Shown in pieces: positions 1 to 5,965 of a stretch of 14,717 nt of DNA. The stretch is from positions 1 through 14,717 of the forward strand of contig JACZQS010000015.1 in NCBI GenBank assembly GCA_022545625.1, read 5' to 3'. Each line of letters starts with the position of its first letter. Within the stretch, counting starts at the first letter, position 1. The DNA comes from Pseudomonadota bacterium. GTDB taxonomy: Bacteria > Pseudomonadota > Gammaproteobacteria > GCA-001735895. Under the pieces are notes generated by a model that did no database searches, had not been told where the DNA came from, and worked only from the letters and a program-made list of their open reading frames with translations. The position numbers and the translations under genes were made by a program.

Positions 1-5
1 CCTAC

Positions 6-377
6 ATGCCCTCCGCCGAAGACAAGAGAACCAGCCGAGACAGTATTGCGGCTTATAACCCCGGTGAAATAGTAGTCAACCAGACCGCTTACCGCGAGAG
101 CCTGATCCTGTCACCGCAAACGATACATTGTCCGTGGCCGGTGTTATCTGTCGATGAACTCAATGAGTCGAACCTGCAACTGGTACTGGATATGAATCCG
201 CACGTGGTACTACTCGGCACCGGTGAACAACAAATATTTCCTGATAGCAGGATTATCGCCTTATTTGGCCAAAGGGGTATAGGTCTTGAGGTTATGGATA
301 ATGGTGCGCTTTGCCGTACTTTCAATATTCTGGTTGCGGAAGATCGAGAAGTCGTCGCCGCGATTATCCAAAATTGA
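6..377 (+). CDS. Mth938-domain (DUF498 / Xcc1710-like) protein
   Basis: A small soluble protein of the Mth938 / DUF498 family, related to the mitochondrial complex I assembly factor NDUFAF3; the bacterial members have no firmly established biochemical role. The translation shows the family pattern: a short N-terminal strand region with AAYNPGEIVVN (residues 15-25), the turn VVLLGTGEQQIFP (67-79), then GIGLEVMDNGALCRTFNIL (91-109) and a C-terminal helix. The 123-residue length is normal for the family. The ATG lies five bases from the window edge and no in-frame stop is visible before it, so the true start could lie upstream. No membrane segment or signal peptide is seen. It converges on rpoS with 33 bp between the stop codons. 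The family call is confident; the function is unknown. Confidence 0.85.
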   Translation: MPSAEDKRTSRDSIAAYNPGEIVVNQTAYRESLILSPQTIHCPWPVLSVDELNESNLQLVLDMNPHVVLLGTGEQQIFPDSRIIALFGQRGIGLEVMDNGALCRTFNILVAEDREVVAAIIQN

Positions 378-410
378 CGTCAGTGATGGTTCCGGGCTAA
401 AGAAGGCGTA

Positions 411-1499
411 CTAGCCGATGGTATTGTCCTTGGAGTAACCGCTGTGCTCGAGAATACGCCGTAATTTACGTAACGCATCCATCTGGATCTGGCGAACTCG
501 CTCGCGCGTAACGCCTAGTTCCAGTCCAACTTCCTCGAGCGTGCCGCGAGGATGATTTCGTAAGCCAAAACGCCGTACTACCACATCACGTTGTTTTTCT
601 TCGAGCTCGTCGAGCCACTTATCAAGATGCTGGATTACCGACTCATCTTGCAAGATGCTCGATGGGTCCGGATTATTATCATCGGGAATGATATCCAGTA
701 ACGGCCTGTCCCCTTCTCCGCCCATGGGTATATCGAACGATGACACCCGGTCCGCCAGGCGAAACATTTTTTCGACACTTTTAACCGGCTTTTGCAGCAG
801 CTCGGCTACATCTTCGGCGGTCGCTTCACGATTCAGCTCCTGGGTTAGTTTCCGCGCGGCACGGAGGTAGGTATTGAGCTCCTTAATGACATGAATCGGT
901 AGACGAATGGTTCGCGTCTGGTTCATCAGGCCGCGCTCGATGGTTTGTCTGATCCACCAGGTCGCATAGGTCGAAAAGCGGAATCCACGTTCAGGATCGA
1001 ACTTTTCAACCGCACGAATAAGGCCTAGATTCCCTTCCTCGATCAGGTCGAGCAGGGCCAGGCCCCGGTTCATATAGCGCCTGGCAATTTTGACCACGAG
1101 TCGCAAATTACACTCGATCATCTTGTCACGGGCTTTGGTGTCGCCTTTCAGGGAAAGACGAGCGTAATACACCTCCTCCTCGGCAGTCAGCAACGCCGAT
1201 ATTTCGATTTCTTTCAAATACAACCGCGTCGGATCGGAATCTGAGGCGCGGCGGGACGCGGTTTTGCGCCGATTATCGGTTTTACGACGGTCGACCTTTG
1301 CCGTTTCGGTTTCACCCACTTCGGTGATTTCTGTGACTTCCTCGTCTTCGTCTTCGTCTGCTACGATAGTGGCATGCCCCTTGGTCTCGATACTGGTATC
1401 GAGATCAGTATTTTCCTGATTTTCGATCAGGTTCTCTACCAGTTGTTCTGCTGGTATTTCTTTATCCTCGATGAGTACCTTGTCAGTCGATTTAGTCAT
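411..1499 (-). CDS. rpoS: RNA polymerase sigma factor RpoS (sigma-38)
   Basis: Alternative sigma factor that directs RNA polymerase to general-stress and stationary-phase promoters. The 362 residues hold region 1.2 (about 88-120, with RLYLKEIEISALLTAEEEV), region 2 (124-195, including NLRLVVKIARRY and STYATWWIRQTIERG), region 3 (200-275) and a region 4 helix-turn-helix (about 300-350, TLEEVGLELGVTRERVRQIQ). The stretch TRTIRLPIHVIKELN is RpoS-like rather than RpoD-like. K206 aligns with E. coli RpoS K173, known for contacts to the adaptor RssB and to promoter base -13. The N-terminus is about 33 residues longer than in E. coli: acidic (18-66), then a basic patch RRKTDNRRKTASRR (71-84). The ATG at 1499 has a good ribosome binding site, AGGAA, six bases upstream. 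It is the last gene of surE-pcm-yqaA-nlpD-rpoS. In E. coli and Pseudomonas the main rpoS promoter lies inside nlpD, and the 29-bp gap here allows the same. Confidence 0.97.
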   Translation of the reverse strand: MTKSTDKVLIEDKEIPAEQLVENLIENQENTDLDTSIETKGHATIVADEDEDEEVTEITEVGETETAKVDRRKTDNRRKTASRRASDSDPTRLYLKEIEISALLTAEEEVYYARLSLKGDTKARDKMIECNLRLVVKIARRYMNRGLALLDLIEEGNLGLIRAVEKFDPERGFRFSTYATWWIRQTIERGLMNQTRTIRLPIHVIKELNTYLRAARKLTQELNREATAEDVAELLQKPVKSVEKMFRLADRVSSFDIPMGGEGDRPLLDIIPDDNNPDPSSILQDESVIQHLDKWLDELEEKQRDVVVRRFGLRNHPRGTLEEVGLELGVTRERVRQIQMDALRKLRRILEHSGYSKDNTIG

Positions 1500-1505
1500 T
1501 TAGAA

Positions 1506-1510
1506 TTCCT
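1506..1510 (-). promoter_or_regulatory. rpoS ribosome binding site
   Basis: AGGAA on the minus strand lies six bases before the ATG at 1499 and fixes the rpoS start. It is one of the few clear Shine-Dalgarno sequences in the operon; the upstream genes appear to rely on translational coupling through overlaps. Confidence 0.6.
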
Positions 1511-1528
1511 GTAATTCAACAATCACGC

Positions 1529-2251
1529 TCACAACCTGGGCATATACTTTAAAGGATCAACCGGCTTTCCATTTTTTCTAATCTCAAAATGTAATCGCGT
1601 TGTCCCATCAGGGTGCTGTCCCATTTTCGAGATTACCGTTCCACCTTTGACCGTCATCCCCTCTTTTACAAGTCTCTTCTGGTTATAAGCATAGGCACTC
1701 AAATAGGTGTCATTGTGTTTAATGATGATCAGATTACCATAACCCGCCAAACCATTACCACTATATACTACCTTGCCATTTGCCACAGCACGGACAGCTT
1801 GCCCCGGCTTCCCGGCTATATCAATACCTTTGCGATCGAGTTCATCGGCGGCAAAAGTATTCATTATTTTACCGCTGGTTGGCCATCGCCAGTTGATTTT
1901 TTTATTCCCGGTTTTAATCGGTTCGGTAGCTTTATTCCCTGTCGTCGATGCAGCCTTCCTGGTCGAATTGCCCTGCTCTGATCGACCCGCTACAAGCGTC
2001 GAGTTTTCTGGTTCATCTAATCTCAGGCGTTGCCCCGGGTAGATTATAAAGTCCGGCGTAATTTGATTCCATCGCGCCAGCTGTTGGTAATCCAGCCCAT
2101 AACGCCAGGCTATCGCGTAAATGGTGTCACTTTTTTTAACCGTATACCAACCAACCTGATTATTTATTTGCACCAATTCATTCAGGCTTCCACAGGATAC
2201 TATGCCAATGCCAAGCATCGACAAATACAGTACCTGTAGATATTGTTTCAT
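1529..2251 (-). CDS. nlpD: Lipoprotein NlpD: LysM plus degenerate M23/LytM domain
   Basis: Outer-membrane lipoprotein predicted to activate a periplasmic cell-wall amidase (AmiC in E. coli) during septum splitting. From the ATG at 2251 the protein is 240 residues. A lipoprotein signal ends at the lipobox IVSC (Cys20). A LysM peptidoglycan-binding domain covers about 35-80 (GWYTVKKSDTIYAIAWRYGL, then YPGQRLRL), followed by a Ser/Thr/Lys-rich linker (81-118) and an M23/LytM domain (121-238). The metal-binding histidines of active M23 peptidases are replaced: KGID (K141) where HxGxD is expected, AYAYN (Y189) in place of a His, and RLH (R219) where HLH is expected. It is therefore predicted to be a non-catalytic activator. 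The open frame extends to 2305, but the ATG at 2251 gives the correct lipoprotein signal and sits two bases after the yqaA stop. It precedes rpoS, as in many gammaproteobacteria. Confidence 0.93.
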   Translation of the reverse strand: MKQYLQVLYLSMLGIGIVSCGSLNELVQINNQVGWYTVKKSDTIYAIAWRYGLDYQQLARWNQITPDFIIYPGQRLRLDEPENSTLVAGRSEQGNSTRKAASTTGNKATEPIKTGNKKINWRWPTSGKIMNTFAADELDRKGIDIAGKPGQAVRAVANGKVVYSGNGLAGYGNLIIIKHNDTYLSAYAYNQKRLVKEGMTVKGGTVISKMGQHPDGTTRLHFEIRKNGKPVDPLKYMPRL

Positions 2252-2253
2252 GA

Positions 2254-2904
2254 TCAACGGTAGTAAAGGGCAATCATAACGATTATCGCGACCACAATAC
2301 TCCAACCGACACGTTCGATATAGCGCATCAGTTTTTGTTCAATCGCCGCACCGAATTTTGCCAGGCACCATGCGACCAGATAGAATCGCGCGCCCCGACC
2401 GATCAAGGATGCGATGATGAAGGGAATAATACTCAATCCCAGGGCACCGGCCGAGATGGTAAAAATCTTGTATGGCACCGGAGAGAATCCGGCAATCAAT
2501 ACTGACCAGAATCCCCAGCGATCAAACCATCGGGCCACGGTTTCAAATTCGGCCTGATATCCCCAGTCTATAATGAAAGGTTGTACCTGCTCAAACAGGA
2601 AAGCGCCGATCAGGTAACCAACTACTCCACCGACTACCGATGCTATTAAGGTCAGGCTTGCCAGGTACATGGCTTTTGCAGGTGTAGCCAGCGACATTGG
2701 CGCTAACATCACATCGGGTGGAGGAAAAGGCAGGATGAATGACTCGAAGAAACTCAGCAGCGATAAATACAGCGGTGCATGTTTGCGCTTCGCCATTCGA
2801 ATCACGGCATGATACAGGTTTTCGAATAATTGCAGTAAGGAGCCTCTGATTGATTTTGAATCATTCAGATGTGACCTAAACAAGCCCGGGCAACAAGGGC
2901 ACAA
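2254..2904 (-). CDS. yqaA: YqaA / DedA-like (VTT-domain) membrane protein
   Basis: Inner-membrane protein of the VTT (SNARE-associated, DedA-like) superfamily. DedA relatives act in lipid transport and envelope homeostasis; this subgroup's substrate is not established. The protein shows FFESFILPFPPPDVMLAPM (about 52-70), a glycine-rich membrane segment ASVVGGVVGYLIGAFLF, the conserved block WGFWSVLIAGFSPVPYKIFTIS, and a C-terminal helix ending LYYR. Four or five membrane segments are likely. The start is uncertain. The codon at 2904 is TTG inside the pcm 3' end, giving an odd MCPCCPG N-terminus. Relatives recalled from memory begin near LFENLYHAV, which would fit a CTG at 2835 with AGAGG upstream. 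The first ATG (2796) would cut that conserved part. It lies between pcm and nlpD, its usual place in many gammaproteobacteria. Confidence 0.85.
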   Translation of the reverse strand: MCPCCPGLFRSHLNDSKSIRGSLLQLFENLYHAVIRMAKRKHAPLYLSLLSFFESFILPFPPPDVMLAPMSLATPAKAMYLASLTLIASVVGGVVGYLIGAFLFEQVQPFIIDWGYQAEFETVARWFDRWGFWSVLIAGFSPVPYKIFTISAGALGLSIIPFIIASLIGRGARFYLVAWCLAKFGAAIEQKLMRYIERVGWSIVVAIIVMIALYYR

Positions 2905-3547
2905 AAGACACTTTTTCCAGGGCCTCGCTTTCCAGGCCCTGCGATGTCCTCGTAACCAGTGTCAGCGTCTGGTCGATTCCATCATCGAACGGGAAGATCA
3001 TGACGCCCTGGTTTGACAATTGCTGGATCAAGGTATCAGGCAGCTCGGTGCAGGCGGCAGTCATCATAATGCGGTCAAAATGATAGCCAGGATTAGGCCA
3101 ACCACCATTGCCATCGGTGTGACGAAACTGGACATTGAATAGTTCGAGATCGGTCAGCCTTTTCTTTGCAATTTTATGCAGCGCTTCTATTCGCTCCACG
3201 GTGTATACCTGTGGAAAAATATTTGCCAGTATCGCGGTCTGGTAACCGCAACCCGTGCCGATTTCAAGCACCGAGTTTGGCATGCCCGCGTCGAGCAGGC
3301 GTTGGGTCATAATCGCCACGATATAGGGTTGCGAAATGGTCTGGCCAAAACCTATCGGCAGGGCTATATCCTCATAGGCCCGGTGCGCCAGCGCTTCATC
3401 GACGAACAGGTGGCGCGGAGTTCGACGCATGACGTCAAGCACTAGCTGGTTATCGATACCCTGGTCTATCAGGCGTTGAATTAACCGATCCCGGGTTCGC
3501 TGCGAAGTCATGCCAATACCCTGATGATTGCTGTTTTTCGAATTCAT
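2876..3547 (-). CDS. pcm: Protein-L-isoaspartate O-methyltransferase
   Basis: Cytoplasmic repair enzyme that methylates L-isoaspartyl residues of age-damaged proteins using S-adenosylmethionine. Counting from the ATG at 3547 (223 residues), the family block ALPIGFGQTISQPYIVAIM lies at 62-80, the SAM-binding motif I LEIGTGCGYQTAILA at 94-108, the acidic TVERIE at 116-121, and the characteristic C-terminus VSFVPLLPGLV at 213-223. The start was chosen because ATG 3547-3545 overlaps the surE TGA (3546-3544) as ATGA, a classic coupled junction. The frame also has an ATG at 3565, and another at 3511 just before SQRTRDRLI. Position directly after surE is conserved across gammaproteobacteria and fits a stationary-phase maintenance role alongside rpoS. 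Confidence 0.95.
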   Translation of the reverse strand: MNSKNSNHQGIGMTSQRTRDRLIQRLIDQGIDNQLVLDVMRRTPRHLFVDEALAHRAYEDIALPIGFGQTISQPYIVAIMTQRLLDAGMPNSVLEIGTGCGYQTAILANIFPQVYTVERIEALHKIAKKRLTDLELFNVQFRHTDGNGGWPNPGYHFDRIMMTAACTELPDTLIQQLSNQGVMIFPFDDGIDQTLTLVTRTSQGLESEALEKVSFVPLLPGLV

Positions 3548-4293
3548 GCCAGGGCTGTAAGCCATTGTTGTAACGGATCGATACTTGCGTGGAGGGTCAA
3601 GTCAATGTGCAAAGGCGTCACCGATACCTGGCCATGTTCTACCGTATAAAAATCGGTGCCTGGTCCTGCATCCTGTGCCGGACCGGGCGGACCCACCCAA
3701 TAGACCGGCCTGCCCTGTGGGTCGCATTGTGTCACCATCGATTCGGCCTTGTGACGAAAACCCAGGCGTGTCGCCCGGATCGAGTCAATCTCGTCCAGCT
3801 CCAGATCCGGCACGTTAATATTTAGGATAGTGTCGACCGGCAGCGTGTTTTTAACCAGGTTTTCAATAATCTGCCGTGTAATCTCGGCCGCGGTTTCATA
3901 ATGCTGCTTACTTTCACCTGCCAGTGAAACCGCAATTGCCGGCAATCCGAGAAACCTTCCTTCCATCGCAGCAGCTACTGTACCAGAATACAATACATCG
4001 TCGCCCAGATTGGCACCCGCGTTGATACCGGAAACCACCATGTCCGGGCTCGGATCCAACAGACCCGAAATCGCCAGGTGCACGCAATCGGTCGGCGTAC
4101 CATCTACATGATAAAAGCCATCGTCGCTCTGGATCGCTCTTAGTGGACGCGATAAGGTCAGTGAATTACTCGCACCGCTTTTATTTCTATCCGGCGCTAC
4201 AACCGTGATTTTGGCAATCGACGAAAGATATTCGGCCAGAATTCGAATTCCGGGCGCAAGATATCCGTCATCATTGGTGATAAGAATATACAT
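3544..4293 (-). CDS. surE: 5'/3'-nucleotidase SurE
   Basis: Metal-dependent nucleoside monophosphate phosphatase; family members also act on 3'-nucleotides and short polyphosphate. The 249-residue length is normal. Family metal-site residues are present: D8 and D9 in ILITNDDGYLAPGI, S39 in APDRNKSGASNSLTL, and N91 in VSGINAGANLGDDVLYSGT. The block GTPTDCVHLA (65-74) is also typical. The ATG at 4293 has no strong Shine-Dalgarno sequence. It is the first gene of the minus-strand series surE-pcm-yqaA-nlpD-rpoS and is divergent from an Smr-domain gene; about 96 bp between the start codons must hold promoters for both. The stop overlaps the pcm start by four bases. Confidence 0.97.
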   Translation of the reverse strand: MYILITNDDGYLAPGIRILAEYLSSIAKITVVAPDRNKSGASNSLTLSRPLRAIQSDDGFYHVDGTPTDCVHLAISGLLDPSPDMVVSGINAGANLGDDVLYSGTVAAAMEGRFLGLPAIAVSLAGESKQHYETAAEITRQIIENLVKNTLPVDTILNINVPDLELDEIDSIRATRLGFRHKAESMVTQCDPQGRPVYWVGPPGPAQDAGPGTDFYTVEHGQVSVTPLHIDLTLHASIDPLQQWLTALA

Positions 4294-4296
4294 CGC

Positions 4297-4326
4297 TTGA
4301 TTTATGACGAAAATATGCGGAATAAT
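4297..4326 (+). promoter_or_regulatory. Candidate sigma-70 promoter for the Smr-domain gene
   Basis: In the divergent gap between surE and the Smr gene, TTGATT (4297-4302) is followed after 18 bp by AATAAT (4321-4326). These match 4 of 6 and 5 of 6 consensus bases. A start near 4333 would leave a leader of about 57 bases to the ATG at 4390. It was found by eye only. Confidence 0.3.
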
Positions 4327-4389
4327 AAACCAAATTAATATCCACCTGCGACTTATTTGCAGCCGAATCCGAAAGTGAAACTTAAACCC

Positions 4390-4911
4390 ATGGTCAATGA
4401 AGATCCCAGTGAGGATACGAGCTTCACCGAATTGATGACAGGTGTGAAGAAAATTTCCGATGACCGCATCAATATATATCGTGATCGAACAAAAAAAACA
4501 GCCCTGCCCAGGTCAAAGACCGTGGCTTCAGAATCGAGCCTGGATTTTGTCAATATCAGCTACGATCAACAAACTAAAATCAGCGAGTCCCGGTTCGATA
4601 ATGGTATTCAAAAAAAACTGGAGCGTAAAATACGTCGGGGCCAACTAGAGATCGGGGACTACCTCGACTTGCACGGATATACTCAAAAAGAAGCCATCGC
4701 GGCGCTAGAAGAATTTCTTCATCGGGCAGTTACAGCGAAATTAAAGTTACTCGTGATTATCCACGGCAAGGGAAACCGTTCGGGTAGCGAGGCTGTGCTT
4801 AGGCCATTAGTAAGATACTGGTTGTCGCAACAGTCTTCGGTACTGGGCTGGTGCCCGGCACAACCGAAGCATGGCGGGAGTGGAGCCAGTTATGTTTATT
4901 TGCGCGTTTGA
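4390..4911 (+). CDS. Smr-domain (SmrA/SmrB-like) putative endonuclease
   Basis: Smr-domain protein. Family members are nucleases: E. coli SmrB cleaves mRNA at collided ribosomes, and plant MutS2-type Smr domains nick DNA. From the ATG at 4390 (173 residues) there is a charged, probably disordered N-terminal half (1-75), then IRRGQLEIGDYLDLHGYTQ, with the hallmark LDLHG at 92-96, the second motif IHGKGNRSG at 124-132, and the C-terminal GGSGASYVYLRV. The N-terminal SFTELMTGVKKI resembles the ribosome-binding helix region of SmrB-type proteins (FRQLMAGTRKI in E. coli, from memory), which suggests action on ribosomes. An in-frame TTG at 4357 would add 11 residues; neither start has a clear Shine-Dalgarno sequence. 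It stands alone, divergent from surE and convergent with the metzincin-like gene (47 bp between stops). Confidence 0.88.
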   Translation: MVNEDPSEDTSFTELMTGVKKISDDRINIYRDRTKKTALPRSKTVASESSLDFVNISYDQQTKISESRFDNGIQKKLERKIRRGQLEIGDYLDLHGYTQKEAIAALEEFLHRAVTAKLKLLVIIHGKGNRSGSEAVLRPLVRYWLSQQSSVLGWCPAQPKHGGSGASYVYLRV

Positions 4912-4958
4912 CGATAAACCTGTGCTTAGCGATCTCGGCAAATTTAGGAAGAGTGTGT

Positions 4959-5735
4959 CTATAGTCCATACCAGTTTAGTTCTGCGGCAGTAAATGCACC
5001 GATAACTACCAGGTCGAGGTTGTCCGGAATAATCGCTTTCGTAGCGGATAGCGGGATTCTGCCTCCCATGATCTCCGCCTCTCGCTGTGGAAACAAGGGC
5101 TCCTGAAACGGCGCTGCAAACCCACCGGGGTGAGCTGGCTGGTTTAACTGGTTGTATTTGTCCGTAGCGCCCAGCGTGTGCATTAATTCGTGCGCGATGA
5201 CGACATTGTTCGAGCCCCGGTAGCCATTGTCGGCAAAGCCATTGATTACCCCGATCAACCCACCTTTAAGTCCTACCGAATGGCGTAGTGATTTCGTTTT
5301 AGAAGTATCAAAATAATTGATAAACAAATCGATATCCGATGATCCGTCCTTGATTTGAAAAGATTGATACAGGGCCCATGCGCGAAAATGCAGGCTCCAG
5401 ATAATGTTGCCTAGCACACTATTTTCTAACGGGACATCCGGGGGCCTCGATATCAGTTCACCAGCATAAGTGAAGTTGATTGCCTTGATCGTGATACCGT
5501 AGCGTTCCGCACCGCGGTTGATAAAACTTTCGACAGCTTTGAAATCTGCCTGCTTCAAAGACCTTATATATTTGTTAGTCGCTCTCTCTCCATCAGCATT
5601 AATCGCGAACAGGCGAACTTCCAGGGTCTGCTCCCAGCTCGAAATTTTCGCATCTACTATGACCTCGTGAACTGCAACCGCGAACAGGATTAACAGCAAA
5701 ACCAGGTAGCGAATGTATCGGCGTTTTTTACTCAT
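4959..5735 (-). CDS. Membrane-anchored metzincin-like zinc metalloprotease (putative)
   Basis: I do not recognise a named family. The 258-residue protein starts with MSKKRRYIRY and a single hydrophobic segment (about 11-25), so it is probably an inner-membrane anchored or secreted protein with a periplasmic domain. It contains AHELMHTLGATDKY, a metzincin-type zinc motif HExxHxxGxxD (H182, E183, H186, G189, D192) with aspartate as the third ligand, as in snapalysin. A candidate Met-turn EIMGG (M223) follows 31 residues later, the arrangement expected of a metzincin. Residues 135-166 (IDLFINYF, then GLIGVINGFADN) could form the edge strands. No substrate can be inferred. The ATG at 5735 is the only sensible start; its Shine-Dalgarno is weak (GGGAAA, about 12 bases away). 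It lies after dusA, separated by 230 bp with repeats, and converges with the Smr gene. Confidence 0.75.
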   Translation of the reverse strand: MSKKRRYIRYLVLLLILFAVAVHEVIVDAKISSWEQTLEVRLFAINADGERATNKYIRSLKQADFKAVESFINRGAERYGITIKAINFTYAGELISRPPDVPLENSVLGNIIWSLHFRAWALYQSFQIKDGSSDIDLFINYFDTSKTKSLRHSVGLKGGLIGVINGFADNGYRGSNNVVIAHELMHTLGATDKYNQLNQPAHPGGFAAPFQEPLFPQREAEIMGGRIPLSATKAIIPDNLDLVVIGAFTAAELNWYGL

Positions 5736-5742
5736 CTATTAA

Positions 5743-5817
5743 TTAGTTTCCCAGAAACAGTCGGCCCAGGTTGTCGTGTCGAAATGTCCAGTATGTATTG
5801 TAGTAGAACATCAACAT
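5743..5817 (-). CDS. Candidate micro-ORF (24 codons) upstream of the metzincin-like gene
   Basis: On the minus strand an ATG at 5817, with AAGAG six bases upstream, opens a 24-codon frame ending TAA (5745-5743), seven bases before the ATG of the protease gene. The predicted peptide is rich in aromatic residues (MFYYNTYWTF, then LGRLFLGN). The same frame is open further upstream, back to a stop within the repeats, and reads plausibly (WLPLLPKEHQ), so a longer product from a GTG near 5880 or the remnant of a larger gene are alternatives. It could be a leader peptide coupled to the protease gene, a small membrane peptide, or chance. No homolog is recognised. Confidence 0.25.
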   Translation of the reverse strand: MLMFYYNTYWTFRHDNLGRLFLGN

Positions 5818-5851
5818 TTGGTGCTCTTTTGGTAATAAAGGGAGCCACTTA

Positions 5852-5924
5852 AGGCGCCAGCAGCAGATGCCTTTAGGCACCAGCAGTAGGTGCTTTTAGG
5901 CACCGAAAGTAGGCGCTTTAGGCG
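5852..5924. repeat. Three tandem 22-23 bp repeats, each able to form a hairpin
   Basis: Units lie at 5852-5874, 5875-5897 and 5898-5919, and a fourth begins at 5920 (AGGCG). The plus-strand pattern is AGGCRCC, a 7-9 base middle, then a GC-rich arm ending in TTT. On the minus strand each unit folds as GCRCC, seven bases, GGTGC or GGCGC: unit 2 pairs perfectly (GCACC/GGTGC), unit 3 with one G-U pair, and unit 1 with a mismatch. Neighbouring arms can also pair across the TAAAA spacer (GGTGC/GCACC). The array lies between the dusA stop and the protease gene. Its role is unknown: mRNA end protection, partial termination after dusA, or a protein-binding array are all possible. Confidence 0.65.
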
Positions 5925-5941
5925 ATACAGGGGAAATCGCC
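5921..5941. repeat. Perfect inverted repeat at the dusA-proximal end of the repeat array
   Basis: GGCGAT (5921-5926) and ATCGCC (5936-5941) form a perfect 6-bp stem with a 9-base loop. It shares its left arm with the start of the fourth, partial repeat unit. It begins 25 bases after the dusA stop codon in the direction of transcription. There is no T-run, so it is not a standard intrinsic terminator. Confidence 0.4.
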
Positions 5942-5965
5942 AGGATTAACCCGGCCAGGCCCCGG

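Noticed and set aside
395..416. GGCTA...TAGCC hairpin between the Mth938 gene and rpoS as a bidirectional terminator
   Set aside because: The stem has only five pairs, the loop is 12 bases, there is no T-run on either strand, and the right arm runs into the rpoS stop codon.
1613..2239. Plus-strand open frames opposite nlpD
   Set aside because: They lie antisense to a gene with clear LysM and M23 domains and carry no supporting features.
2252..2305. Upstream start of nlpD at 2305
   Set aside because: It overlaps the yqaA end and would place 18 residues before an otherwise typical lipoprotein signal.
5852..5924. CRISPR array or integron attC site
   Set aside because: The repeats are directly adjacent with no spacers, no cas genes are nearby, and the core motifs of attC (RYYYAAC/GTTRRRY) are absent.
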